In this document: positions 1-5,128 of the stretch, piece after piece
Numbering within the stretch: the first letter of the stretch is position 1
Layout: each line of letters opens with the position of its first letter
Assembly: GCA_902783905.1 (NCBI GenBank)
Contig: CACZSP010000251.1
Span: 1-5,128 of the forward strand
Direction: 5' to 3'
Source of the DNA: an uncultured Ruminococcus sp.
GTDB lineage: Bacteria > Bacillota > Clostridia > Oscillospirales > CAG-272
DNA: 5,128 nucleotides
Notes under the pieces: model-generated
The model's database searches: none
What the model saw: only the letters and a program-made list of their open reading frames with translations
Told to the model about the DNA's origin: nothing
Made by a program: the position numbers and the translations under genes

Positions 1-255
1 CATCACCCGAATCCCTTAGCCGGTTATATCCAGGCGCAGATGGCTTACTCGGCGGTCACCGGAGTCAGCGCAGTCGGACAGAGTTACGATATGAGGAAAA
101 CAATAAAATACGGCAGCGGCTCGGTCTCGTATTCGGCGTATCTTAACAAATATTACACGTCGGGGGACTCGAACTTTGCCGAGGTTTTCGACTCGCCGGA
201 GGATATGGCGGGAATTCAGAAACTGATCGACACCTACATCGAAAAGTGGAAATGA
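1..255 (+). CDS. C-terminal end of a probable SGNH/DUF4886-like protein (5' partial)
   Basis: The reading frame is open from the first base and ends at TAA-like stop TGA (253-255), giving the last 84 residues of a protein that begins upstream of the window. The fragment starts HHPNPLAGYIQAQMAYSAVTG, followed by a segment with NKYYTSGDSNF and a helical tail ending IDTYIEKWK. A His followed by N-P-L-x-G-Y and a hydrophobic helix resembles the C-terminal catalytic-His block (D-x-x-H) of SGNH-fold hydrolases, and the whole tail resembles DUF4886 proteins of gut Clostridia and Bacteroidetes. The Ser, Gly and Asn blocks that would confirm this fold would lie upstream and cannot be seen. The internal ATG at 40 has no ribosome binding site and lies inside the conserved block, so it is not the start. 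Family assignment is from memory of motif patterns. The substrate is unknown, and a link to the neighbouring genes is not evident. Confidence 0.6.
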   Translation, partial: HHPNPLAGYIQAQMAYSAVTGVSAVGQSYDMRKTIKYGSGSVSYSAYLNKYYTSGDSNFAEVFDSPEDMAGIQKLIDTYIEKWK

Positions 256-375
256 TCCTTGCCGGGTTTTTACCGGAATAGCCTTATTTCAGGAGTGCGG
301 CTGACCGGTATTCAGGTTAAGGAAGCACATGTTCAGAATGGTCGTTGCGGTTTTTTTCATTTTTATCAAGTAATG

Positions 376-403
376 TTTTGATTTTTCGAAAAAAAGGTAT
401 AAT
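376..403 (+). promoter_or_regulatory. Probable sigma-A promoter of the lipoprotein gene
   Basis: A perfect TATAAT -10 box at 398-403 lies 16 bp downstream of a TTTTGA -35-like hexamer (376-381). An alternative -35, TTGATT (378-383), would leave only 14 bp. The spacer holds a T-run/A-run palindrome (TTTTTCGAAAAA), and the surroundings are strongly A+T-rich compared with the genes. Transcription would begin near 410, about 40 nt before the start codon at 451. The -10 box is convincing; the -35 box is only fair. Confidence 0.6.
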
Positions 404-450
404 TAATACACTGGTTAAGAATACAATATTCCCGAAAGGAGAATTGAAAA

Positions 451-1086
451 ATGAAAAACGTAAAAGCGAAGCTATCGCCGTTCTGCATACTTCTCGCTCT
501 CCTGTTCTTCTGTTCCGTTTTTTTCGGGTGCGCCGATACGGCGGGAACATCGGACAGAGATCCGAAGGCGGCAGCCGGCGAAGCCGGTGCGACTCTTCCG
601 GGAAACGGTTCCGAAGATGAAAAGACCGATCCGGCGATCGAGCCCGGGCGGACGGAACCGGAGGAGCCGTACGACACTTACGAGGCGTTTATGAAGTTCA
701 TAAACGGACTTACCGATCAGGATAAGATCGATCTTGTGCAGCGCACCGCCGATTCGATAACCGTCGTTCAGGACCCGTTTGAATCAAAATGGCCGGACGT
801 TGAAGAAAACCCGGATGCCCTCGCGAAGGTCGAAGCGCTCGGCGAGGAAATGATACCTTATCTGATTGGATATACGTTTAAAATTATAGATACCGACCCG
901 GAAAATCAGAAAAAGGCGATGCTGATGCTGTTATGTTCTATCGCGAAATACGGAACGGGAAGAGAAGTGGATCGCACCATCCTTCCGGAGTATCCCGAAG
1001 AATTCAGAAAGTACTGGATTGAAGGAAACTGCCGTTCCTGGTCCGTCAGATTTTACCTGTGGTATACGGGAAAACAGGCGGGATAA
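451..1086 (+). CDS. Predicted secreted lipoprotein of unknown function
   Basis: This gene encodes 211 residues starting at an ATG with a good ribosome binding site (AAAGGAG, 435-441, 9 nt upstream). Residues 1-26 form a typical lipoprotein signal peptide: basic start (MKNVKAK), a hydrophobic core, and a lipobox-like VFFGC with the lipidated Cys at position 27. Phe at -3 and -2 is less usual than Leu and Ala/Ser. A low-complexity linker of Ala, Gly, Pro, Asp and Glu (about 28-72) follows, typical of a spacer holding a domain off the membrane. The rest (about 73-211) is a mostly helical domain rich in charged residues and ending with aromatic-rich WIEGNCRSWSVRFYLWY. I do not recognise this domain; two helices (around EALGEEMIPYLIGY and AMLMLLCSIAKYG) are faintly reminiscent of HEAT-like pairs but prove nothing. 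It has its own promoter and terminator, so it is a separate unit from the his operon. Confidence 0.8.
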   Translation: MKNVKAKLSPFCILLALLFFCSVFFGCADTAGTSDRDPKAAAGEAGATLPGNGSEDEKTDPAIEPGRTEPEEPYDTYEAFMKFINGLTDQDKIDLVQRTADSITVVQDPFESKWPDVEENPDALAKVEALGEEMIPYLIGYTFKIIDTDPENQKKAMLMLLCSIAKYGTGREVDRTILPEYPEEFRKYWIEGNCRSWSVRFYLWYTGKQAG

Positions 1087-1120
1087 AAGCGGGAGATTAT
1101 TTGTTTTACGCCGCTGGCTG

Positions 1121-1172
1121 GCGGAGCGTCCACGTTGAAAAAAGGACGCTCCGCGCTTTTTATTCTTTTTTT
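1121..1172 (+). terminator. Strong Rho-independent terminator after the lipoprotein gene
   Basis: A perfect 11-bp stem (GCGGAGCGTCC at 1121-1131 pairing with GGACGCTCCGC at 1144-1154) closes a 12-nt A-rich loop. It is followed by GC and two T-runs (1157-1161 and 1166-1172). It starts 35 nt after the lipoprotein stop codon and ends 11 nt before the -35 box of the next promoter, so it should insulate the his operon from upstream transcription. Confidence 0.93.
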
Positions 1173-1182
1173 CAAAAAACTA

Positions 1183-1211
1183 TTGACTTTAGCGTGGAAA
1201 AGTGATAAAGT
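1183..1211 (+). promoter_or_regulatory. Promoter of the yerC-his operon (extended -10)
   Basis: A near-consensus -35, TTGACT (1183-1188), is 17 bp from TAAAGT (1206-1211), a four-of-six match to TATAAT. TG at 1203-1204 is placed correctly to act as an extended -10 (TGA-TAAAGT). Transcription would start around 1218, leaving a leader of about 30 nt before the ATG at 1247. An alternative -10, TATTAT (1211-1216), would need a 22-bp spacer and is less likely. The hexamers ACTTTA (1186-1191) and TAAAGT (1206-1211) form an inverted repeat spanning the spacer, which could be chance given the constraints on promoter boxes. Confidence 0.7.
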
Positions 1212-1221
1212 ATTATAGTAC
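1210..1221 (+). promoter_or_regulatory. Candidate operator: 12-bp imperfect palindrome at the transcription start
   Basis: GTATTATAGTAC is symmetric at five of six base-pair positions, the exception being T1213/G1218. It overlaps the end of the -10 box and the predicted start of transcription, a position suited to repression. The GTA...TAC ends recall the GTAC ends of the E. coli TrpR operator, and the gene directly downstream encodes a TrpR-family protein. Autoregulation by that protein is inferred; a palindrome this short in A+T-rich DNA could be coincidence. Confidence 0.35.
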
Positions 1222-1246
1222 CATTTCCGACCGGAGGTCAAAGCAA

Positions 1247-1561
1247 ATGTATCCATACGCATCCGACGCGGTAGACAGTCTGTACGACGCCGTACTGCGG
1301 CTGAAAACCAGAGAAGAATGCTACGCCTTTTTCGACGATCTCTGCACAATAAAGGAGATCAGGGATATGTCGCTGCGTTTCGAGGGAGCCAAGATGCTCG
1401 ACGAAGGGATCAATTACGTGAAAATATCCGAAAAGATAGGACTGAGCGCCGCCACGATAAGCAGGATCAGCCGCTGTCTCAACTACGGCGCGGGAGGATA
1501 CCGCGCCGCCATCGACCGCGCAAAGGATGAGGAAAATGAGGGATCCGCTGACAATTCTTGA
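1247..1561 (+). CDS. yerC: YerC/YecD-family TrpR-like regulator, first gene of the his operon
   Basis: This gene encodes 104 residues of the TrpR superfamily, YerC/YecD type. The N-terminal helices (about 8-40, LYDAVLRLKTREECYAFFDD) should form the intertwined dimer core seen in TrpR. A helix-turn-helix follows at about 56-79, with ISEKIGLSAATISRISRCLNYG matching the typical YerC block (S/A-x-A-T-I-S-R-I/V-x-R-C-L-N-Y-G). The ATG at 1247 is preferred because GGAGG (1233-1237) lies 9 nt upstream. An in-frame GTG at 1202 overlaps the promoter and lacks a ribosome binding site. The protein is cytoplasmic and should bind DNA as a dimer. Its placement as the leading gene of a his operon suggests it is the histidine-responsive repressor; comparative regulon studies have proposed a TrpR-family HisR in Firmicutes, which I recall but cannot check. 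The effector is not visible. Its end overlaps hisZ by 26 nt. Confidence 0.88.
   Translation: MYPYASDAVDSLYDAVLRLKTREECYAFFDDLCTIKEIRDMSLRFEGAKMLDEGINYVKISEKIGLSAATISRISRCLNYGAGGYRAAIDRAKDEENEGSADNS
1522..1535 (+). promoter_or_regulatory. Ribosome binding site deciding the hisZ start, inside yerC
   Basis: AAAGGA (1522-1527) is 8 nt upstream of the ATG at 1536, a normal spacing, with a second GAGG further along. The in-frame ATG at 1527 would sit directly against the AAAGG with no spacer. The later start is therefore preferred, and the site lies within the last codons of yerC. Confidence 0.6.
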
Positions 1562-2663
1562 TCCTCTCGAACTTCTCTCCTGCGAACTGCGCGGGATCTA
1601 TACGTCTCACGGTTTTATCCAGTACCGCATGAGCAAATTCGAGGAATACGATCTTTACAGCCGCCACAAGGATTTTCTCGTTTCCGACGGGGTGCTGACC
1701 TTTACCGACACCGACGGGCGTCTCATGGCGCTCAAGCCCGACGTGACTCTTTCCATCGTGAAAAACACGAAGGATCCGGCGGACGCAGCGACGGTCGACA
1801 AGCTGTTTTACAGCGAGAACGTCTACCGCGTGTCAAGACAGAGCGGGGAATTCAGGGAGATAAAGCAGATCGGTCTTGAATGCATGGGCGGCGTCGACCG
1901 CCTCTGCGTCTGCGAGGTGCTGCTTCTTGCCGCCGAAAGTCTTGCCGCGACGGGTGTCCGGTGCGCTCTCGAGATATCCCACACCGGATTCGTAAACGCC
2001 GTGTCCTCGATGATAGCGAAAGCGACGGACGGCGCCGGCACCGACGGTTTTCTCGGAGAAGTCCGGCTGGCGATCCGGACGAAAAACCGGTCTCTTGCCG
2101 AAAAGCTTGCTGCCGCGGGCGGTCTGACAGGAAGAGAAAAGGAACTCCTGTTTGCGCTTACGTCTCCCTCCGTCCCGTTTTGGGATCTGTCCCGGCTGGT
2201 CGCCGGAAATTCCGCGGCGGAGGAAGGCCTGCGCGAACTCGGGGAGGCGCTTGACGTTCTTTCGTCGCTCGTCCCGGGCGTGAGCGCCGGATTCGACCCT
2301 TCGGTTTCGGATTCGTCGGGATATTACAACGGGATCGTTTTCCGCGGCTTTGCCGAGGGAGTCGCCGACCGCGTTCTTTCGGGCGGACAGTACGACGCCC
2401 TGATGAAAAAGATGGGAAGGAGCGGAAAAGCGGTTGGATTCGCCGTCTATCTGGACGGACTGGAAAGAGTCCTTCCCGGCTCCGGAGATACCGGCGGCGG
2501 AACGACGCTTCTTCTTTACGGCAGGGACGACGACGCTGCCGCCGTTCTCGCAAAGGCGGAGGAGCTGTCGGCCCGCGGAGACGTTTTAATTTCCGCTTCC
2601 GTCCCCGCGAACCGCGGCTTTTGCCGCACGGTGCGCTTCGGAGAGGAGGAAAAAAATGACTGA
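1536..2663 (+). CDS. hisZ: ATP phosphoribosyltransferase regulatory subunit HisZ
   Basis: This gene encodes 375 residues of a histidyl-tRNA synthetase paralogue that partners short HisG in the first step of histidine synthesis. It has the class II synthetase core. A motif-2-like region lies at 91-118 (ENVYRVSRQSGEFREIKQIGLE). A block at 257-269 (GYYNGIVF) aligns with the HisRS 'RGLDYY' motif, and motif 3 is SGGQYDALMKKMG...AVGFAVYLDGL (282-309). Two catalytic features of HisRS are changed: the motif 2 R-x-E becomes R98-x-Ser, and the Arg of RGLDYY is replaced by Asp259. The protein is also shorter than HisRS and lacks a full anticodon-binding domain; only a small alpha/beta tail (about 323-370) remains. 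These losses fit HisZ, which gives HisG activity and feedback control by histidine but does not charge tRNA. The start at 1536 is chosen by ribosome binding site spacing; 1527 would add three residues. It overlaps hisG by 8 nt. Confidence 0.93.
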   Translation: MRDPLTILDPLELLSCELRGIYTSHGFIQYRMSKFEEYDLYSRHKDFLVSDGVLTFTDTDGRLMALKPDVTLSIVKNTKDPADAATVDKLFYSENVYRVSRQSGEFREIKQIGLECMGGVDRLCVCEVLLLAAESLAATGVRCALEISHTGFVNAVSSMIAKATDGAGTDGFLGEVRLAIRTKNRSLAEKLAAAGGLTGREKELLFALTSPSVPFWDLSRLVAGNSAAEEGLRELGEALDVLSSLVPGVSAGFDPSVSDSSGYYNGIVFRGFAEGVADRVLSGGQYDALMKKMGRSGKAVGFAVYLDGLERVLPGSGDTGGGTTLLLYGRDDDAAAVLAKAEELSARGDVLISASVPANRGFCRTVRFGEEEKND

Positions 2664-3300
2664 CGGAATTCTCAACGTGGCGCTCCCGAAGGGCAGACTG
2701 GGAGACGCCGCCTATTCGATATTCGAAAAGGCCGGGTATCCCTGCCCTTCGATAAAAGAAAACTCGCGTAAACTGATATTTGAAAACCCGGAGGCGGGCT
2801 GCCGGTATTTCTGGGTAAAGCCGTCCGACGTGGCGATCTACGTCGAGCGCGGAGCGGCTGACGTGGGAGTCGCCGGCAAGGACATAATCGACGAATACAC
2901 CCCCGACGTTTACGAGCTTCTCGATCTGGGCATCGGGCGCTGCCGGATGGCGGTAGCGGGTCCGAAGGACCGGAAGGACGACCCGTTCCGCCGGCTTCTG
3001 GTGGCGACCAAGTTCGTCAATATAGCGAAAAGATACTACGCGGGCAAGGGACGCGACATCGACATAATCCGGCTCAACGGATCAATCGAACTTGCTCCCA
3101 TCCTCGGGCTTTCCGACGTCATCGTCGATATAGTCGAGACCGGAACGACACTCCGGGAAAACGATCTCGAGGTAAAGGAAGAAATAGCGCCGATCAGCGC
3201 CCGGCTGATCGCGAACAAAGCGTCCTTCAGGTTCAAAAACGACGCGGTCGCCCGGCTTTCGTCGCGGATCGGGGAATGTTTGCGAGGTGAGGATAAATGA
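2656..3300 (+). CDS. hisG: ATP phosphoribosyltransferase catalytic subunit, short form HisG
   Basis: This gene encodes 214 residues that join PRPP to ATP to form phosphoribosyl-ATP, the committed step of histidine biosynthesis. The N-terminal ALPKGRL (9-15) and GVAGKDII (72-79) are standard HisG motifs. The PRPP-binding loop is DIVETGTTLRENDL (158-171), with E161-T-G-T-T-L intact. The protein ends near residue 214 without the C-terminal regulatory domain of long HisG (about 290-300 residues), so it is the short form that needs HisZ, encoded just upstream; known HisZ-HisG enzymes are hetero-octamers. AGGAGG (2644-2649) is 6 nt before the ATG, and the gene starts within the end of hisZ, so the two subunits are probably made in a coupled way. 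No catalytic residue appears missing. It overlaps hisD by 4 nt (ATGA). Confidence 0.96.
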   Translation: MTDGILNVALPKGRLGDAAYSIFEKAGYPCPSIKENSRKLIFENPEAGCRYFWVKPSDVAIYVERGAADVGVAGKDIIDEYTPDVYELLDLGIGRCRMAVAGPKDRKDDPFRRLLVATKFVNIAKRYYAGKGRDIDIIRLNGSIELAPILGLSDVIVDIVETGTTLRENDLEVKEEIAPISARLIANKASFRFKNDAVARLSSRIGECLRGEDK

Positions 3301-4571
3301 TCAGGATATTCGACGCCGAAAAAGTACCGGAAAGCGAGATCTTTTCAAGACGCGAGCCGGTGCGGGACGTTTCGGGCGCGGTTTCCGAAATTATCGAAAA
3401 AGTGCGCAGAGAGGGCGACGCCGCCCTGAAATACTATTCCGAAAAGTTCGACGGCGTCTCTTTGGAACGCTTTGAAGTGACGCCGGATGAGATCGAAAAC
3501 GCGCGCGAGTCGGTGGGATCGGACTTTCTCCGGATCCTCGAGCGCGCCGCCGCCAATATCCGCCGCTTCCACGAAAAGCAGCTGCGCACCGGATTCGAGA
3601 TACGCGACGAAGCGGGCATAGTGCTCGGACAGAAGATAACTCCGGTCGACAGGGCGGGGCTTTACGTTCCCGGCGGCACGGCGGCTTACCCTTCGACCGT
3701 GCTTATGGACGCCATACCCGCTAAGATCGCCGGCGTCGGCGAGACCGTTATGGTCACTCCTCCGTCAAAGAACGGCGGCGTCAACCGGTTCATCCTTGCC
3801 GCGGCTTCGGTCGCCGGGGTCGACCGGATCTTCAAAGTCGGCGGAGCGCAGGCGATAGCCGCCCTCGCTTACGGGACCGAAAGCGTACCGCGCGTCGACA
3901 AGATAGTCGGACCGGGCAACGCCTTCGTCGCCGAAGCCAAAAGGCAGGTGTACGGTCAGGTCTCCATCGATATGATAGCCGGACCCAGCGAAATACTTGT
4001 TATAGCCGACAAAAACAGCGATCCCGTCTGCGTGGCCGCCGATCTTCTCTCCCAGGCGGAACACGACCGGAACGCCTCCGCCGTCCTCGTCACCGATTCG
4101 AGGGAGCTCGCTCTGGCGGTACGTGACGAGATTGAGCGGCAGATCGAAAAACTTGAAAGAAAAGAGATCGCCCGCGCGTCGATAGACGATAACGGAAAGA
4201 TAATCGTCGCAAAGGACATCCCTTCCGCCGTTGCGATATCCGACCGCATAGCCCCCGAGCATCTGGAGCTCTGTCTTGACGATCCGTTTTCCTGGCTCGG
4301 TCGCGTAAAGCACGCCGGTTCGGTCTTCCTCGGAAGGAACTGTCCCGAGGCGCTCGGCGACTATATGGCCGGACCGAATCACACTCTTCCGACCGGCGGC
4401 AGCGCCCGCTTTGCAAGTCCTCTGTCGGTCGACGATTTCGTAAAGAAGACCCAGTTCATTTATTATCCGGAAGACGCCGCAAGCGCCGCAGCCGACGACG
4501 TTGCCGCATTTGCCCGCTGCGAAGGGCTGACCGGCCACGCACAAAGCGCGCTTACGAGAAAGAAAAGATAA
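3297..4571 (+). CDS. hisD: Histidinol dehydrogenase
   Basis: This gene encodes 424 residues of a cytoplasmic zinc enzyme that oxidises L-histidinol to L-histidine in two NAD-dependent steps, the end of the pathway. The family signature is complete from IDMIAGPSEILVIAD (224-238) to LLSQAEHD (250-257). Expected zinc ligands are Gln253, His256, Asp355 (GDYMAGPNHTLPTGG) and His414 (EGLTGHAQS). The catalytic Glu321-His322 pair lies in APEHLEL. These residues follow the E. coli HisD set (Gln259, His262, Glu326, His327, Asp360, His419) at a constant offset of five or six, so the enzyme looks full-length and functional. GAGGTGA (3284-3290), at the end of hisG, lies 6 nt before the ATG, and the genes share ATGA. 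The downstream hisC begins on the last base of the hisD stop codon. Confidence 0.97.
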   Translation: MIRIFDAEKVPESEIFSRREPVRDVSGAVSEIIEKVRREGDAALKYYSEKFDGVSLERFEVTPDEIENARESVGSDFLRILERAAANIRRFHEKQLRTGFEIRDEAGIVLGQKITPVDRAGLYVPGGTAAYPSTVLMDAIPAKIAGVGETVMVTPPSKNGGVNRFILAAASVAGVDRIFKVGGAQAIAALAYGTESVPRVDKIVGPGNAFVAEAKRQVYGQVSIDMIAGPSEILVIADKNSDPVCVAADLLSQAEHDRNASAVLVTDSRELALAVRDEIERQIEKLERKEIARASIDDNGKIIVAKDIPSAVAISDRIAPEHLELCLDDPFSWLGRVKHAGSVFLGRNCPEALGDYMAGPNHTLPTGGSARFASPLSVDDFVKKTQFIYYPEDAASAAADDVAAFARCEGLTGHAQSALTRKKR

Positions 4572-5128
4572 TGAGCCGTTATTTTTCATCAAAATTCAGC
4601 CGCCTGACGCCTTACGTTCCGGGCGAGCAGCCGAAGGACCGGAGTTACGTAAAACTCAATACCAACGAGTCTCCTTTTCCGCCGTCTCCGAAGGCGGTGG
4701 CGGCGGCCGCTGAGGCTGCGCGGGGTTTCGAGCTTTACTCGGATCCCGAGGCGTATGGGCTTTGCGAAGCGCTGGCGCGGACGTACCGTGTCGGAAAGGA
4801 CAACGTGATCTGCTCGAACGGATCGGACGAGGTCCTGAATTTCGCCTTTGCCGCCTTCTGCGACGAAGCGACGCCGGCGGTCTTTCCGGATATAACCTAC
4901 GGTTTTTATCCGGTTTTCGCGGAATTCAACCGCGTGCCTTATATCGAATATCCGCTGGACGAAGATCTGCGAATCGATATCCGGGATTATATGAAAAACG
5001 AGGGCACGGTGTTTATCGCCAACCCGAACGCCCCGACCGGAATCGCCCTCGGCCCTGCGGATATCGAAAAGATCGTTTCGTCAAACCCCGACAGGGTAGT
5101 CGTGATCGACGAAGCGTACGTCGATTTC
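4571..5128 (+). CDS. hisC: Histidinol-phosphate aminotransferase (3' partial)
   Basis: The first 186 residues of a PLP-dependent fold type I aminotransferase are present; the frame is still open at the window edge. HisC moves an amino group from glutamate to imidazole acetol phosphate to give histidinol phosphate. Visible motifs in order are LNTNESPFPPSP (29-40) and Tyr56 in ELYSDPEA, likely a substrate contact as in other HisC. Next come NGSDEVL (83-89) at the PLP phosphate site, TYGFY (109-113), NPNAPTG (151-157) with the cofactor-contacting Asn153, and VIDEAYVDF (178-186) with Asp180 expected to pair with the PLP pyridine nitrogen. The PLP-binding Lys would lie further on and is not seen. 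The start is ATG in a TAATG junction with hisD. The upstream sequence has only a weak purine run (GAGAAAGAAAAG), so translation probably depends on ribosomes finishing hisD. Operon context favours HisC over related aminotransferases. Confidence 0.94.
   Translation, partial: MSRYFSSKFSRLTPYVPGEQPKDRSYVKLNTNESPFPPSPKAVAAAAEAARGFELYSDPEAYGLCEALARTYRVGKDNVICSNGSDEVLNFAFAAFCDEATPAVFPDITYGFYPVFAEFNRVPYIEYPLDEDLRIDIRDYMKNEGTVFIANPNAPTGIALGPADIEKIVSSNPDRVVVIDEAYVDF

Noticed and set aside
261..275. Short CCGG...CCGG hairpin after the first gene as a terminator
   Set aside because: The stem is only 4 bp and the T-run is in the loop rather than after the stem, so it does not fit an intrinsic terminator.
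366..677. Minus-strand open frame over the start of the lipoprotein gene
   Set aside because: It conflicts with a well-supported lipoprotein gene that has a promoter, ribosome binding site and signal peptide, and its own translation shows no domain.
1202..1246. GTG at 1202 as an upstream start for yerC
   Set aside because: It lies between the -35 and -10 boxes, would precede the transcription start, and has no ribosome binding site; the extra 15 residues do not look like the family N-terminus.
2158..2553. Arg/Pro-rich open frame on the minus strand within hisZ
   Set aside because: The composition (runs of Arg, Pro, Ser) is typical of a frame-shifted reading of G+C-rich coding DNA, and hisZ explains the region.
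3765..4592. Long open frame (275 codons) on the minus strand opposite hisD
   Set aside because: It lies almost wholly antisense to a complete hisD with all catalytic residues. Its translation has no recognisable domain, and long antisense frames are common opposite G+C-rich genes with biased third positions.

Overview
The window looks like chromosome from a Gram-positive anaerobe of the Clostridia type, probably a gut-associated lineage related to Ruminococcaceae or Oscillospirales. Four things point there: a short-form HisG paired with a HisZ subunit, a YerC/YecD-type TrpR-like regulator, strong GGAGG-like ribosome binding sites, and A+T-rich intergenic promoters between fairly G+C-rich genes. 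The genus cannot be fixed from the sequence alone. All supported genes are on the + strand.

Left part (1-1086): the window opens inside a gene whose last 84 codons resemble the C-terminal end of SGNH-hydrolase-like DUF4886 proteins. After a short intergenic stretch with a recognisable promoter comes a monocistronic gene for a 211-residue predicted lipoprotein of unknown function. A strong intrinsic terminator (1121-1172) closes this unit.

Right part (1183-5128): a sigma-A-like promoter with an extended -10 starts a tightly packed histidine biosynthesis operon, yerC-hisZ-hisG-hisD-hisC, which runs off the window inside hisC. Every gene junction overlaps (26, 8, 4 and 1 nt), so translation is probably coupled throughout. 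HisZ and HisG together form the ATP phosphoribosyltransferase that commits PRPP and ATP to the pathway. HisC makes histidinol phosphate by transamination, and HisD carries out the last two oxidations to histidine. The remaining his genes (hisB, hisH, hisA, hisF, hisI/E) are not in the window and may lie downstream.

The most informative point is regulatory. The operon begins with a TrpR-family repressor-like gene, has an mRNA leader of only about 30 nt with no room for a T-box or attenuator, and carries a 12-bp imperfect palindrome at the expected transcription start. This fits local repression of the his operon by the YerC-type protein, but that is inference. I see no mobile element, CRISPR array, RNA gene or clearly novel multi-gene system; most of the window is a well-understood amino acid biosynthesis operon.
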